Part shown: positions 19,136 to 28,923 of the stretch, piece by piece | Layout of the letters: the number at the start of each line of letters is the position of its first letter | Position numbering within the stretch: the first letter of the stretch is position 1 | Assembly (NCBI GenBank): GCA_013204025.1 | Contig: JABMOW010000147.1 | Span: 1-64,000, forward strand | Length of the DNA: 64,000 nt | Reading direction: 5' to 3' | Source: Fidelibacterota bacterium | Lineage (GTDB): Bacteria; Fidelibacterota; Marinisomatia; SCGC-AAA003-L08; JACNLC01 | Made by a program: the position numbers and the translations under genes | Notes under the pieces: model-generated | The model's input: the letters and a program-made list of their open reading frames with translations, nothing else | The model's database searches: none | Told to the model about the DNA's origin: nothing

Positions 19136-19762
19136 ATCAGCATAAAAATAACTCAAATCGAGAATGGTCCCTTTTCGGAGAATGCATGGATTATAAGTGA
19201 TACCGATAGTAGGGATGCGATATTAATTGACCCGGGTGACGAATCAAAAAGAATTGCAGGTATTATAGAAGATAATCGGTTAAATCTTCAATTCATTCTT
19301 GCAACACATGGTCATCTTGATCATATCGGAGCTGTCTGCGATTTAACAAATAAATTCAATGTTCCATTTATGATTCATATGAGGGATGAATCAATGGTTA
19401 AGGATCTTCCGAAAGTTCAAAAAATGTTTGGTTTACCGGAATCGGAAGTTCCCATTATATCAGGATATGTTTCAGATCAGGAGAAAATCATCATGGGTGG
19501 CGTTAACATCAATGTCATCGAAACACCGGGTCATACGCAAGGCGGAGTGTGTTTTTTGGTAGAAGGACATTTATTTTCAGGTGATACACTGTTTAGTGGA
19601 TCAATCGGTAGAACTGATCTACCTGGCGGTGATTACTCTGTTTTAATTTCTTCAATAAAACAAAAATTGATTAGTTTACCAGATGATACAATTGTTCATA
19701 GTGGTCACGGTCCTGACACTATGATAGGAATTGAACGACAACAAAATCCATTTTTACAGTGA
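19136..19762 (+). CDS. Metallo-beta-lactamase-fold hydrolase (YcbL/glyoxalase II-like), non-canonical start
   Basis: About 208 residues if begun at ATC 19136. The frame is open from the GAPDH stop (19130-19132), and the first ATG (19370) would cut away the zinc-binding core THGHLDHIGA, so the real start must be upstream. No ATG, GTG or TTG exists there; candidates are ATA 19133, ATC 19136 and ATA 19142. GATGAGGT (19121-19128) lies 7 bases before ATC 19136. The translated N-terminus (SIKITQIENGPFSENAWIIS) matches the family. Further ligands: ETPGHTQGG, FSGDTLF, HSGHGPDT. It probably hydrolyses a thioester. It overlaps the tilS start. Confidence 0.8.
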   Translation: MSIKITQIENGPFSENAWIISDTDSRDAILIDPGDESKRIAGIIEDNRLNLQFILATHGHLDHIGAVCDLTNKFNVPFMIHMRDESMVKDLPKVQKMFGLPESEVPIISGYVSDQEKIIMGGVNINVIETPGHTQGGVCFLVEGHLFSGDTLFSGSIGRTDLPGGDYSVLISSIKQKLISLPDDTIVHSGHGPDTMIGIERQQNPFLQ

Positions 19763-21129
19763 TGGATCTGGTTACTCATTTAAAGCGGAAAATCAGAAAA
19801 TACTCTGACGATCCTTCGTCCACGCATCATATACTGATTGCAATTTCTGGAGGTGTAGATAGCGTTGTATTAACAGATGTCATGTTAAAAACTGTATTGG
19901 GAACCTCTAACTCAATCGGACTCGCACATGTTAACTATGGAATCAGATCGGATGCAAATGAAGCAGAAGCGTTTTGTAGTCAAATTGCTAACCAGTCAAA
20001 TTGCCAATTCCATAATGTGAATTTCGAATTTACTTCGAAGGGAGAATCATTTGAAAAATGGGCACGTGATGTGAGATATCAGTATTTATCAGAAATTGCA
20101 CATGAATATAATTATCAGTGGATATTGACTGCCCATCATAAAGACGATCAATTGGAAACCCTATTTATGCGATATTCTCAAAAGGCTGATTGGGTTACGA
20201 TGCAGGGTATCCGAGAACAATTAGGAAAGATTAAAAGACCATTTCTGGATGTAGATAAATCCCAGCTAACAAAGTATGCTCGTGAACATGATCTAAAATG
20301 GATTGATGATCCAACTAATATGGATTTAGTATTTTTAAGAAATGAAATTCGGCATATTGCTCTTCCAAAAACGTTAAGAAATGAGCCAGGACTACCTGAT
20401 TATCTATTCAGATTATCAGCAAATGCAAAACGTAGATTTAACCGGTTGGTAAATCAGTTAGATGTAGGAAATCTGATAATAGAATATAAAAAATCAGATC
20501 ATGTCGAAATTTCGAAATCTGAATTTCTGAAAATGAGTGATGATAAAATGAAAATCGTAATCAAGTTGCTTATGACAAATTATCTTGGTAAAGCGAGTAT
20601 CTCATTGAGTGGCAGTCATTGGGCATCATTTTGGCAATTTATCCGAAATGCATCAACTGGTACGGTTTTTGAGCTTTCTAAAGATGTGTTCTCAATAATG
20701 GATAGAAAGTCACTATACTTGGCAAAAAATAAAAAAGAAGTAGGTGATAGAAAAAAAATCGAAAGTACATGTACTACGAATTGGTACAATAATCAATTTA
20801 GAGTTGAATTATTGACTGGTAAGCATACTCCGAAATCGACAGATAAAAAATTCGCTGTAATTACCATAAATGAGTTTGACAAAGGGGTTTTTATTCGTCG
20901 ATGGAAAAGTGGCGACAACGTGAAGATAAATTCGGGAACACATAAGGTCAAAATCAGTGACTTGTTTATTAATCACAAGATACCTGTTTTTAAGAAATGG
21001 TACTATCCTGTTGTTGTTAATAAGAATGATGAAATCCTTTGGGTCCCGGGTCTGAAGCATGCTTCGCTGATAGAAGATGTGAAGGCAAATACAAAAAATA
21101 ACATAAAAATAGAGTGTTTATGGACGTGA
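19762..21129 (+). CDS. tilS: tRNA(Ile)-lysidine synthetase
   Basis: 455 residues from ATG 19762 (an in-frame GTG is one codon earlier). The PP-loop ATPase motif AISGGVDSVVL, LAHVNYGIR, the AHHKDDQLET motif and RNEIRHIALP are visible, followed by a TilS substrate-binding domain and a C-terminal domain (KVKISDLFINHKIPVFKKW). It converts C34 of the AUA-reading tRNA-Ile to lysidine. The start overlaps the MBL stop. Confidence 0.93.
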   Translation: MDLVTHLKRKIRKYSDDPSSTHHILIAISGGVDSVVLTDVMLKTVLGTSNSIGLAHVNYGIRSDANEAEAFCSQIANQSNCQFHNVNFEFTSKGESFEKWARDVRYQYLSEIAHEYNYQWILTAHHKDDQLETLFMRYSQKADWVTMQGIREQLGKIKRPFLDVDKSQLTKYAREHDLKWIDDPTNMDLVFLRNEIRHIALPKTLRNEPGLPDYLFRLSANAKRRFNRLVNQLDVGNLIIEYKKSDHVEISKSEFLKMSDDKMKIVIKLLMTNYLGKASISLSGSHWASFWQFIRNASTGTVFELSKDVFSIMDRKSLYLAKNKKEVGDRKKIESTCTTNWYNNQFRVELLTGKHTPKSTDKKFAVITINEFDKGVFIRRWKSGDNVKINSGTHKVKISDLFINHKIPVFKKWYYPVVVNKNDEILWVPGLKHASLIEDVKANTKNNIKIECLWT

Positions 21130-21704
21130 AAGAATTTATAATACCTGAAGGATATCCCTTTGAAGGAAAGTCTTTAGATATATTAATCTCCGCTGACGAA
21201 ATTAAAAAACGAGTCGAAGAGTTAGCCTTGCAGATATCCGAAAAATTTAAAGGTACGGTTCCAATATTTGTTGGAGTCATGAATGGTTCATTTATGTTCT
21301 TTGCGGATATAATGCGCGAATTGAGCATTGACTTTGAAGTGGATTTTATTAAAATAGATTCCTATGGAAGTAGAACATCATCATCAGGTACCGTCCGACT
21401 GTTAAAAGACATCAGCGCAGATATTACCAACCGCAACGTTGTGGTCGTGGAAGACATCATTGACACAGGACTTTCCATACAGTTTCTTAAACATCGTTTG
21501 GAAGATGCTTTGCCAAAATCTGTAACGTTTGTCACATTGTTACTTAAAAAAGATATTGCTAAGGTAAGCTTTGATATTGACTATGTTGGTTTTGATATCC
21601 CAAATCGGTTTGTAGTTGGATATGGCTTGGATTATAATCAGGGACTTAGAGGATTAAAACATATATTGGCGTTTAAAGAGGGAGACATTATTGATGGCGA
21701 ATGA
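21120..21704 (+). CDS. hpt: Hypoxanthine-guanine phosphoribosyltransferase
   Basis: 194 residues from ATG 21120, inside the tilS end. The PRPP-binding motif VVVVEDIIDTGLS, the VGVMNGSFMFFADIMREL segment and the C-terminal GYGLDYNQGLRGL are diagnostic. It salvages hypoxanthine and guanine. The tilS-hpt-ftsH order is widely conserved in bacteria. Confidence 0.95.
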   Translation: MDVKEFIIPEGYPFEGKSLDILISADEIKKRVEELALQISEKFKGTVPIFVGVMNGSFMFFADIMRELSIDFEVDFIKIDSYGSRTSSSGTVRLLKDISADITNRNVVVVEDIIDTGLSIQFLKHRLEDALPKSVTFVTLLLKKDIAKVSFDIDYVGFDIPNRFVVGYGLDYNQGLRGLKHILAFKEGDIIDGE

Positions 21705-23751
21705 TAAAAATGACCATCAGAAGAAATATAATACACCGAAAAAAACCGGTAGTAAAAATAAAAAATTAACTGGGGGTAACGAGAAATTTTGGAATTTCTG
21801 GTCAAACGGTGGAAAAACAACAATTATTTGGTTGATCATCGTTTTAGCTGCTATTTCCATAATGCAGTTCTACGGTGGGGAATCGAAGACAAAAGTCGTT
21901 TCATTTACTGAGTTTATCAGGTATGTAGAAGACGATAAGGTCCAATCTGCAGAGATCGTTGGGAATAAATTCGTTGGTACTTTAAAACAACCAGAGGAAC
22001 AAAGATTTCGGTCGGTTAAACAGGTTTATGAAAAATTCTCAACCACGCTTCCCTATGTGGATAGCGAACTGATTAATAAGTGGAATGAAAAAGAATTTCC
22101 GTATCAGTTCAAGGAATCGTCTCCTGGTATGATAGATTACCTAATCAATTTTTCACCATGGATTTTGATCATTTTTCTTTGGATATTTTTTATGAAACGC
22201 ATGCAGGGTTCAAGCGGTCAAAGCGGGATATTTGGGTTTATTAAAAGTCGTGCTAAATTGATCCCTCCAGATCAACCAAAGACTACTTTTAAAGACGTCG
22301 CGGGGTGTGATGAAGCTAAAGTAGAACTTGAAGAGATTGTCCAGTTCTTAAAAAATCCCAAAAAATATAGTAAACTCGGTGCAAAAATCCCAAAAGGTGC
22401 ATTGCTTTTGGGACCTCCTGGAACCGGCAAAACATTACTGGCAAAAGCAGTTTCAGGTGAAGCGGGAGTTCCGTTCTTTAGCATCAGTGGTGCTGAATTT
22501 GTCGAAATGTTTGTTGGAGTGGGTGCCAGCAGGGTAAGGGATTTATTTGATCAAGCAAAAAAAAGTTCTCCATCAATAATTTTTATCGATGAAATAGATG
22601 CTGTGGGACGACATCGTGGCGCCGGCCTTGGGGGCGGTCATGATGAAAGAGAACAGACCCTGAATCAAATTCTCGTAGAGATGGACGGTTTCGACACAGA
22701 TATTAATGTGATATTACTGGCAGCCACAAACAGACCTGATGTGTTGGACAAAGCGCTTTTAAGACCAGGAAGATTTGATCGCCAAATCGTTGTGGATGTT
22801 CCAGGAATTGATGGACGAGAAGCCATCCTGAAAATTCATTCAAAAAATGTTCCATTAGGTCCAGACGTTGTTTTAAAAACGGTTGCAAAAGGGACACCCG
22901 GATTGGTTGGCGCTGATTTGGAAAACCTTGTCAACGAAGCCGCATTATTAGCTGCTCGGAAAAACAGAAAATTTGTTACGATGATGGATTTTGAAGAAGC
23001 AAAAGACAAAGTCATGATGGGAGTTGAGCGAAAGAGCATGATCCTAACTCCCGAAGAAAAGAATACTACCGCTATCCATGAAGCAGGGCATGCGCTCGTT
23101 GCATTTCATACTGAAGGATCAGACCCTGTACACAAAATTACCATCATTCCAAGAGGTCGTGCATTAGGACTCACAGCCCAATTGCCGGATCACGAAAAAC
23201 ATAACTACAATAAAAACTTTCTAAATGGACAATTGTACATTCTCATGGGTGGAAGGATGGCGGAAAAATTGATATTTAACGATTATTCGACTGGTGCTGC
23301 AAATGATATTGAGGTAGCTACCAATATCACCAGAAAAATGGTGTGTGAATGGGGGATGAGTGATAAAATCGGACCACTAACCTTCGGTAAAAAATCAGAA
23401 GAGGTATTTCTTGGAAGAGAAATAAGTCATTCTCGTGATTACAGCGATGATATGTCTAAAACAATCGACAGCGAGATTACTCTAATCGTACGGAATGCAG
23501 AAAAACAAGCCGGTGCTATTCTGGAAGAAAATCGTGATCAACTTGTTTCTCTAGCAGAAGCACTTTTGGAATATGAAACCATAAGCGGAACCGAAATGGA
23601 ACTGCTTCTTAGTGGAGGGGACATCTCCACCCTTCGCAACCAGCCTGTGAAAAAGAGACGACGTCGATCAAACAGACGAAAATCCAGTAATGCAGCACCT
23701 CAAAATACTGAAGATATCAAAGAACCGGCGAATGAGGGTTCTACTCCATAA
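21694..23751 (+). CDS. ftsH: ATP-dependent zinc metalloprotease FtsH
   Basis: 685 residues from ATG 21694. A membrane helix near residues 35-55 and a second near 145-165 flank a periplasmic domain; then come the AAA module ([21 protein letters not shown], second region of homology [20 protein letters not shown]) and the zinc protease motif HEAGH. It degrades membrane and regulatory proteins. The tail is strongly basic then acidic ([13 protein letters not shown]). It overlaps hpt and is 2 bp before folP. Confidence 0.97.
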   Translation: MANDKNDHQKKYNTPKKTGSKNKKLTGGNEKFWNFWSNGGKTTIIWLIIVLAAISIMQFYGGESKTKVVSFTEFIRYVEDDKVQSAEIVGNKFVGTLKQPEEQRFRSVKQVYEKFSTTLPYVDSELINKWNEKEFPYQFKESSPGMIDYLINFSPWILIIFLWIFFMKRMQGSSGQSGIFGFIKSRAKLIPPDQPKTTFKDVAGCDEAKVELEEIVQFLKNPKKYSKLGAKIPKGALLLGPPGTGKTLLAKAVSGEAGVPFFSISGAEFVEMFVGVGASRVRDLFDQAKKSSPSIIFIDEIDAVGRHRGAGLGGGHDEREQTLNQILVEMDGFDTDINVILLAATNRPDVLDKALLRPGRFDRQIVVDVPGIDGREAILKIHSKNVPLGPDVVLKTVAKGTPGLVGADLENLVNEAALLAARKNRKFVTMMDFEEAKDKVMMGVERKSMILTPEEKNTTAIHEAGHALVAFHTEGSDPVHKITIIPRGRALGLTAQLPDHEKHNYNKNFLNGQLYILMGGRMAEKLIFNDYSTGAANDIEVATNITRKMVCEWGMSDKIGPLTFGKKSEEVFLGREISHSRDYSDDMSKTIDSEITLIVRNAEKQAGAILEENRDQLVSLAEALLEYETISGTEMELLLSGGDISTLRNQPVKKRRRRSNRRKSSNAAPQNTEDIKEPANEGSTP

Positions 23752-23753
23752 CA

Positions 23754-24572
23754 ATGAAACCGTTTAAACTCAGCGTTCCTGCGGTGATGGGTATTTTAAA
23801 TATCACTCCTGATTCATTTTATGATGGAGGCAGGTATCAGACTGAAAAAGAAATATCCACTCAAATTGATGTGATGGTGAGTTACGGTGCACAAATGATA
23901 GATATTGGTGCTGAATCATCCCGACCGGGTTCTACACCGGTGTCTGCAGCCGACGAAATAAATAGAATATCTTCTGTAATTCCGGTTATCAGTAAATATC
24001 AAGATGTTTACTTTTCAATTGATACCTGGAAAGTAGAAGTTGCCGAGTTTGCTTTGAAAAATGGATTTCGTATGTTAAATGATATCACTGGTGGAGGAAG
24101 CAACGGACATATGTTTAATCTATCCAAAGAATATGATGTCCCGGTAATCATTATGCATATGTTGGGTAAACCTGAAATGATGCAGCAAAACCCGAAATAT
24201 TTGGATTTGATCCCAGAACTGATTCAATTTTTCAGTTTGCGTATAGAAATGGCAAAATCACTAGGCGTTTCAGATAAAAATATCATCCTTGATCCCGGCA
24301 TCGGTTTTGGAAAAAGTGTACAAGATAATTTTGAAATCATTAATTCGATTGACAGATTTGCTCAATTAGGGTATCCTGTCTTAATCGGAGCATCCAGAAA
24401 ATCTTTTTTGCGTGTCCAGGATGATTATCCTAAAGATCGTCTTGGTGCCAGTATTACTACTGCAATTATTGCCGTAAGAAATGGTGCGAGTATTGTACGG
24501 GTTCATGATGTATCCCAAACCGTTAAATCTCTATTCATCTATAATAAATTTAATCACCCTTCAATGAATTAA
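23754..24572 (+). CDS. folP: Dihydropteroate synthase
   Basis: 272 residues. Motifs: MGILNITPDSFYDGGRY, IDIGAESSRPGSTPV, LNDITGGG, LDPGIGFGKSVQDN and GASRKSFL. It joins p-aminobenzoate to hydroxymethyldihydropterin diphosphate in folate synthesis. The ftsH-folP linkage is common. Confidence 0.95.
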   Translation: MKPFKLSVPAVMGILNITPDSFYDGGRYQTEKEISTQIDVMVSYGAQMIDIGAESSRPGSTPVSAADEINRISSVIPVISKYQDVYFSIDTWKVEVAEFALKNGFRMLNDITGGGSNGHMFNLSKEYDVPVIIMHMLGKPEMMQQNPKYLDLIPELIQFFSLRIEMAKSLGVSDKNIILDPGIGFGKSVQDNFEIINSIDRFAQLGYPVLIGASRKSFLRVQDDYPKDRLGASITTAIIAVRNGASIVRVHDVSQTVKSLFIYNKFNHPSMN

Positions 24573-24584
24573 TTCTGAATAAAC

Positions 24585-25073
24585 ATGGTGAAGAAAATAT
24601 CCATATTATATATTTTATGCTCGTTGATGATCGCCGGATCACCCCAGATAAGTAAGTATAATTCCAATTCAGGTGAGGGTGAAGTAGCACAATACATTAT
24701 ATCAGATCAACCCACTTTGACAATGAAAGTCAATATATGGGGAGAAGTTAAGCATCCAGGTCAATATTTGGTTCCGTACACGATGAAAGTTGATATTATA
24801 TCCTTGTTGTCCATGGCAGGTGGTCCCACACCCGAAGCCAATTTAAAAAAAATAATTATCATTAGAGCAGACAATGATGCTGGTGAGGCAGGAAAAATAA
24901 CTGTGAATATGGATGAATATTTTACAAAAGGCGAATTATCGGGCATCCCTGATCTGGGACCAAACGATACAGTGATCATTCAGAAAACTTTCATTGGCCG
25001 ATTAAATTCGAATAATACTATTTTTAATGTACTACAGCTGCTGGCCACAATCTACTTAATTACGAACGGATAA
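24585..25073 (+). CDS. SLBB-domain exported protein
   Basis: 162 residues: N-terminal signal peptide (hydrophobic core about 5-18), then a soluble-ligand-binding beta-grasp domain (WGEVKHPGQYLVPYTMKVD, ISLLSMAGGPTPEANLKKI) of the kind in polysaccharide export proteins, and a hydrophobic C-terminal end (VLQLLATIYLITNG) that may be membrane-associated. The N-terminal poly_export domain is missing and no capsule genes are near, so the role is unknown. It is 1 bp before prfB. Confidence 0.7.
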   Translation: MVKKISILYILCSLMIAGSPQISKYNSNSGEGEVAQYIISDQPTLTMKVNIWGEVKHPGQYLVPYTMKVDIISLLSMAGGPTPEANLKKIIIIRADNDAGEAGKITVNMDEYFTKGELSGIPDLGPNDTVIIQKTFIGRLNSNNTIFNVLQLLATIYLITNG

Positions 25074-25074
25074 T

Positions 25075-26188
25075 ATGGATATTCAAGTATACAAAGAACG
25101 ATTCAAAAAAGTCAGTGAAAAATACCACCAACTCCGGGAGTATCTTTGAGTGGGATACACTCATTCAATCGATTACGCAATTACAAGAAAAAACGGTCAA
25201 TCCGGAGTTTTGGAACGACAATGAATCCGCTCAAAAAATTCTGAAAGATATCAGTAAACTAGAAAATGAAAAGAACCTGTGGGAAAAACTGGATGATATG
25301 TACTCGGAAGTTGAAATTCATGTGGAACTCTATGAAACAGAAGATGAAGCAGACCCGGACATAGAAAAAGCCTTTCTTCGATTTGAGACATACCTGACTG
25401 AGGTAGAAGTCCGGAAGATGATGAATGACGAAGATGATATTCGGGGAGCAATTCTGACCATACACCCGGGTGCAGGAGGTACAGAATCTCAGGATTGGGC
25501 GAGTATGTTATACCGTTTATATACAAGATGGTGTGAAAGAATGGGATTCTCAACTAAAATCCTTGATTTTCAACCTGGGGATGAAGCCGGATTAAAAGAT
25601 GTTACAATCGAAATAGTTGGTGACTATGTGTACGGCAATTTAAAATCCGAAGCTGGCGTTCATAGGCTGGTAAGAATCTCGCCATTTGATAGCAATTCTC
25701 GTAGGCATACATCATTTGCATCCATATTTGTATATCCAATATATGAAGAAGAGCTTGATATAGAAATCGATGAAAAAGAACTTCGCATAGATACTTACCG
25801 TTCCAGTGGTGCAGGTGGACAGCATGTAAATAAAACGGATTCAGCAATACGACTCACGCATTTACCAACCGGAATTGTGGTTCAATGTCAAAACGAACGA
25901 AGTCAGTTAAAAAATAAAAATGTAGCGATGAAAATGTTAAAGGCAAAACTATACCAGAAAAGAAAAGAAGAGCAGGCACAGGATAAACAAGTAATTGAAG
26001 ATCAGAAAATGGATATCGCTTGGGGAAGTCAGATCAGATCGTACGTTTTTCATCCGTATAATCTTGTAAAGGACCATCGAACAAAAGTTGAAACAGGAAA
26101 TATCCAATCTGTAATGGATGGTGAAATTCGCTCATTCATCCGGGGATTTTTACTAATGAATATGGAGAGCAGCAACATTGTCAACTGA
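25075..26188 (+). CDS. prfB: Peptide chain release factor 2, with programmed +1 frameshift
   Basis: Translation from ATG 25075 reads 24 codons to an in-frame TGA (25147-25149); a +1 shift at CTT-TGA continues with GAG at 25148, giving a 370-residue protein (25075-25146 joined to 25148-26188). The stop-recognition SPF motif (VRISPFDSNSRR) and the catalytic GGQ (SSGAGGQHVNKTDSA) identify RF2. Shifting is autoregulatory: low RF2 slows termination at UGA and favours the shift. The first frame alone would start only at a non-ATG codon around 25115 and lose the N-terminus. It overlaps lysS by 11 bp. Confidence 0.95.
25136..25150 (+). promoter_or_regulatory. prfB +1 frameshift signal
   Basis: GGGAG (25136-25140) acts as an internal Shine-Dalgarno-like stimulator, followed by TAT, then the slippery CTT and the TGA stop. 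Spacing is identical to the Escherichia coli site (SD-like, TAT, CTT, TGA); the base after the stop is G rather than C. Confidence 0.93.
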
Positions 26189-27677
26189 ACATAAAACCTT
26201 ACAGCAAATTATTGAACATCGTCATCTAAAACTTAATAAAATTCGTGAATTTGGTGTTGATCCTTTTCCACATGAATTTAAAAGAAGTGATTTCTCTGAA
26301 GAAATATTAGAATCGTATAATCCCGATATTCAACGGAATGTCACTGTTGCAGGGCGAATTATCTCAATTCGAATCATGGGCAAGGCGAGTTTTGTCCATA
26401 TTCAGGATGAACTGGGTAAGATTCAACTTTATGTCCGCAGGGATGACGTAGGCGCTGAATTTTATAATAACGTATTTAAAAACCTCGATCTAGGTGACAT
26501 CATTGGACTAAGTGGGTTTGTGTTCAAAACCAAAATGGGAGAAATCTCGATCCATGTAGAATCTCTTACATTGTTAGCAAAGAACCTGCGTCCGCTTCCA
26601 AATCTAAAAGAGAAAGATGGAATCGCCTTTAACGCTTTCGAAGATAAGGACCATACTTATCGATACAGACATTTAGATTTTATCGCAAATCCACAAAGGA
26701 AACTTGTATTTATCCAAAGAGCAAAAACCATTGGGGCTATTCGTCAATTTCTGGACGTTCATGGCTACATTGAGGTGGAGACTCCCGTATTGCAACCTCA
26801 ATATGGAGGTGCGTCTGCTCGTCCGTTCACTACCTATCACAATACCCTTGATGAAAAATTATTTCTCCGGATAGCTGACGAATTATATCTCAAAAAACTG
26901 ATCATTGGCGGGTTTGAAAAAGTTTATGAGTTGGCGAAAAATTTCCGGAATGAAGGTATGGATCGCAGTCATAATCCAGAATACACATCTTTGGAATTTT
27001 ATAGAGCATACTCTGACCTCTTCGATATGATGGATTTCACAGAAGAATTGATTCAGACCGTTGCAAAAAGTGTTGACGCGAACCAACTGGTGTATAATTC
27101 ACATGAAATATTTCTTAATAAGCCGTTTAAAAGAGAATCAATGTTTTCATTGTTAGAGGACTGCACAGGTCATTCTTTTGAAGATTTGGATCGCGATGGT
27201 CTTCTGAAAATTGCGCGGGAAAAACATCTCGACATAAATGAAAAAATGAACTACGGACAGATTCTAGATGAAATATTCAGTGAGTTGGTGGAACCGACCC
27301 TCATTCAACCTACATTTGTTTACGATTACCCGACAGCAATTTCACCTCTGGCAAAGCATCGTAGAGACGGAAATCAAAATATCGTCGAAAGATTCGAATT
27401 GTTCATCGGACAGACCGAATTTGCAAATGCTTTTACTGAATTGAATGATCCAGTTGATCAACGTGAACGATTGGAAAATCAGGCAAAACTGCGCGATCTT
27501 GGTGATGAAGAAGCACAACCGGTAGATGAAAGTTTCCTTGAAGCTTTGGAGTGTGGCATGCCACCAACAGGCGGCGTTGGTATTGGTGTCGATAGGTTAG
27601 TCATGTTGATCACAGGACAGAACTCAATTAAAGATGTCATTTTATTTCCGGCAATGAAATCACTTAAAGACCAATAA
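26178..27677 (+). CDS. lysS: Lysyl-tRNA synthetase, class II
   Basis: 499 residues from TTG 26178, overlapping prfB. An N-terminal OB-fold (VAGRIISIRIMGKASFVHIQ) precedes class II motifs: motif 1 around FLDVHGYIEVETPVLQP, motif 2 FRNEGMDRSHNPEYTSLEFY and motif 3 GVGIGVDRLVMLITG. It charges tRNA-Lys. The prfB-lysS order is conserved in many bacteria. No T-box is visible. Confidence 0.96.
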   Translation: MSTEHKTLQQIIEHRHLKLNKIREFGVDPFPHEFKRSDFSEEILESYNPDIQRNVTVAGRIISIRIMGKASFVHIQDELGKIQLYVRRDDVGAEFYNNVFKNLDLGDIIGLSGFVFKTKMGEISIHVESLTLLAKNLRPLPNLKEKDGIAFNAFEDKDHTYRYRHLDFIANPQRKLVFIQRAKTIGAIRQFLDVHGYIEVETPVLQPQYGGASARPFTTYHNTLDEKLFLRIADELYLKKLIIGGFEKVYELAKNFRNEGMDRSHNPEYTSLEFYRAYSDLFDMMDFTEELIQTVAKSVDANQLVYNSHEIFLNKPFKRESMFSLLEDCTGHSFEDLDRDGLLKIAREKHLDINEKMNYGQILDEIFSELVEPTLIQPTFVYDYPTAISPLAKHRRDGNQNIVERFELFIGQTEFANAFTELNDPVDQRERLENQAKLRDLGDEEAQPVDESFLEALECGMPPTGGVGIGVDRLVMLITGQNSIKDVILFPAMKSLKDQ

Positions 27678-27699
27678 TAGGGTTCAGGATACAATCGGT

Positions 27700-28923
27700 T
27701 TGAGATTGATCCCAAAAATTGCATTCAGGCATATCCGTTCGGGCCATCGGTTCGGATTTATATCATTCACATCCATCCTTAGCATTATCGGACTCATGTT
27801 AGGTGTGGCATCATTGAATGTTATTTCCTCTTTTTCGTCTGGGTTTTCAAATTCCATTCAACATAAATTGGCTTCACTCGATGGGCACTTGCGGATAACA
27901 AAATATCAGTCTGACTCTGGTGAAATATTATCCGGAGATGAAATCAAATCCATTCAAGCAGAACTTGGATCAGTAAAAAATTTGCTGACACTTGTGCCTT
28001 ACATTGAAAAAAAAGCCATCATCCGGTCCGGAAGAAATTCCGAAGGGGTGATTGTTTACGGTGTACCAGAAAAATCACTCATTGAAATATTTAACCTTGA
28101 CGATCTGATCATCGATGGTAATCTAATGGATTTTAATAAAGGAATGATTGTCGGTACAGGATTAGCTAAAAGCCTGGAGTCAGAGGTTGATAAATCGGTA
28201 TTTCTGTTTGATATTCAACGATATATTAATGAGGGAATCACCAAAGGCGAAAAACTCCATGTATCTGGCGTATTTAAAAGTGGGTTTTCTGAATACGACA
28301 AACTATTAGTCTTTTTATCTCTGGAAAAAGCACGTTCATTTTTTGAAGTTCAAGATGGTGCTACCGGTTTGATTGGGATGCTATCAGACCCTTTACTGGC
28401 ATCTCAAGTTGACGAAGAAGTTATCAATATACTGGGGTTTTCCCCTTATGTAACATCCACATGGCTGGAAAGACATTCCATGCTTTTCAATTGGTTGAAT
28501 ATCTATGATCTCCCCATCAAATTAGTCATAGGATTTATTATCATCATTGCTGTTTTCAATATTGCAGCAATTTTATGGATGACCATTAAGGAAAAAACCA
28601 GTGAGGTGGGGATTCTAACAGCTATTGGGTTCAGCGGTAAACAAATCAGATCCATATTTCTGATAGAAGGGTTACTAATCGGAGTCATCGGTTCCGTATC
28701 CGGTTTGATATTAAGCGTGGTAGTGCTTGTCCTTCAGATGAAGTTTAAATTTATTTCATTATCATCTGATATCTATTTTGTCGATTTTCTTCCTGTTGAT
28801 TGGTCCATAAATCACATCTTCATTTATCCAGGTTTAGCGATTTTACTTTCTGTAATGTCAGCCTATTTCCCTGCAAGGTGGACAAAGAGAATTAATCCTG
28901 TTGAGGCGATCAGGTACGAATGA
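27700..28923 (+). CDS. LolC/LolE-family lipoprotein-releasing ABC permease
   Basis: 407 residues from TTG 27700. Topology is typical: one helix near 20-45, a large periplasmic MacB-like domain, then three helices in the C-terminal third (about 265-290, 315-345, 370-390) with the FtsX motif TAIGFSGKQIRSIFLIEGL. The N-terminal RHIRSGHRFGFISF and C-terminal PARWTKRINPVEAIRYE are family signatures. With the next two genes it forms a LolCDE complex that extracts lipoproteins from the inner membrane. It overlaps the next gene by 4 bp (ATGA). Confidence 0.88.
   Translation: MRLIPKIAFRHIRSGHRFGFISFTSILSIIGLMLGVASLNVISSFSSGFSNSIQHKLASLDGHLRITKYQSDSGEILSGDEIKSIQAELGSVKNLLTLVPYIEKKAIIRSGRNSEGVIVYGVPEKSLIEIFNLDDLIIDGNLMDFNKGMIVGTGLAKSLESEVDKSVFLFDIQRYINEGITKGEKLHVSGVFKSGFSEYDKLLVFLSLEKARSFFEVQDGATGLIGMLSDPLLASQVDEEVINILGFSPYVTSTWLERHSMLFNWLNIYDLPIKLVIGFIIIIAVFNIAAILWMTIKEKTSEVGILTAIGFSGKQIRSIFLIEGLLIGVIGSVSGLILSVVVLVLQMKFKFISLSSDIYFVDFLPVDWSINHIFIYPGLAILLSVMSAYFPARWTKRINPVEAIRYE

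Noticed and set aside
19370-19762. A 130-residue gene starting at ATG 19370
   Set aside because: The upstream in-frame sequence clearly encodes the N-terminal MBL strands and the zinc motif THGHLDHIGA, so this ATG is internal.
25115-26188. prfB as a simple 357-residue frame from 25115
   Set aside because: Its first codons overlap the frameshift leader in another frame; the ATG at 25075 with the CTT-TGA signal explains the gene.
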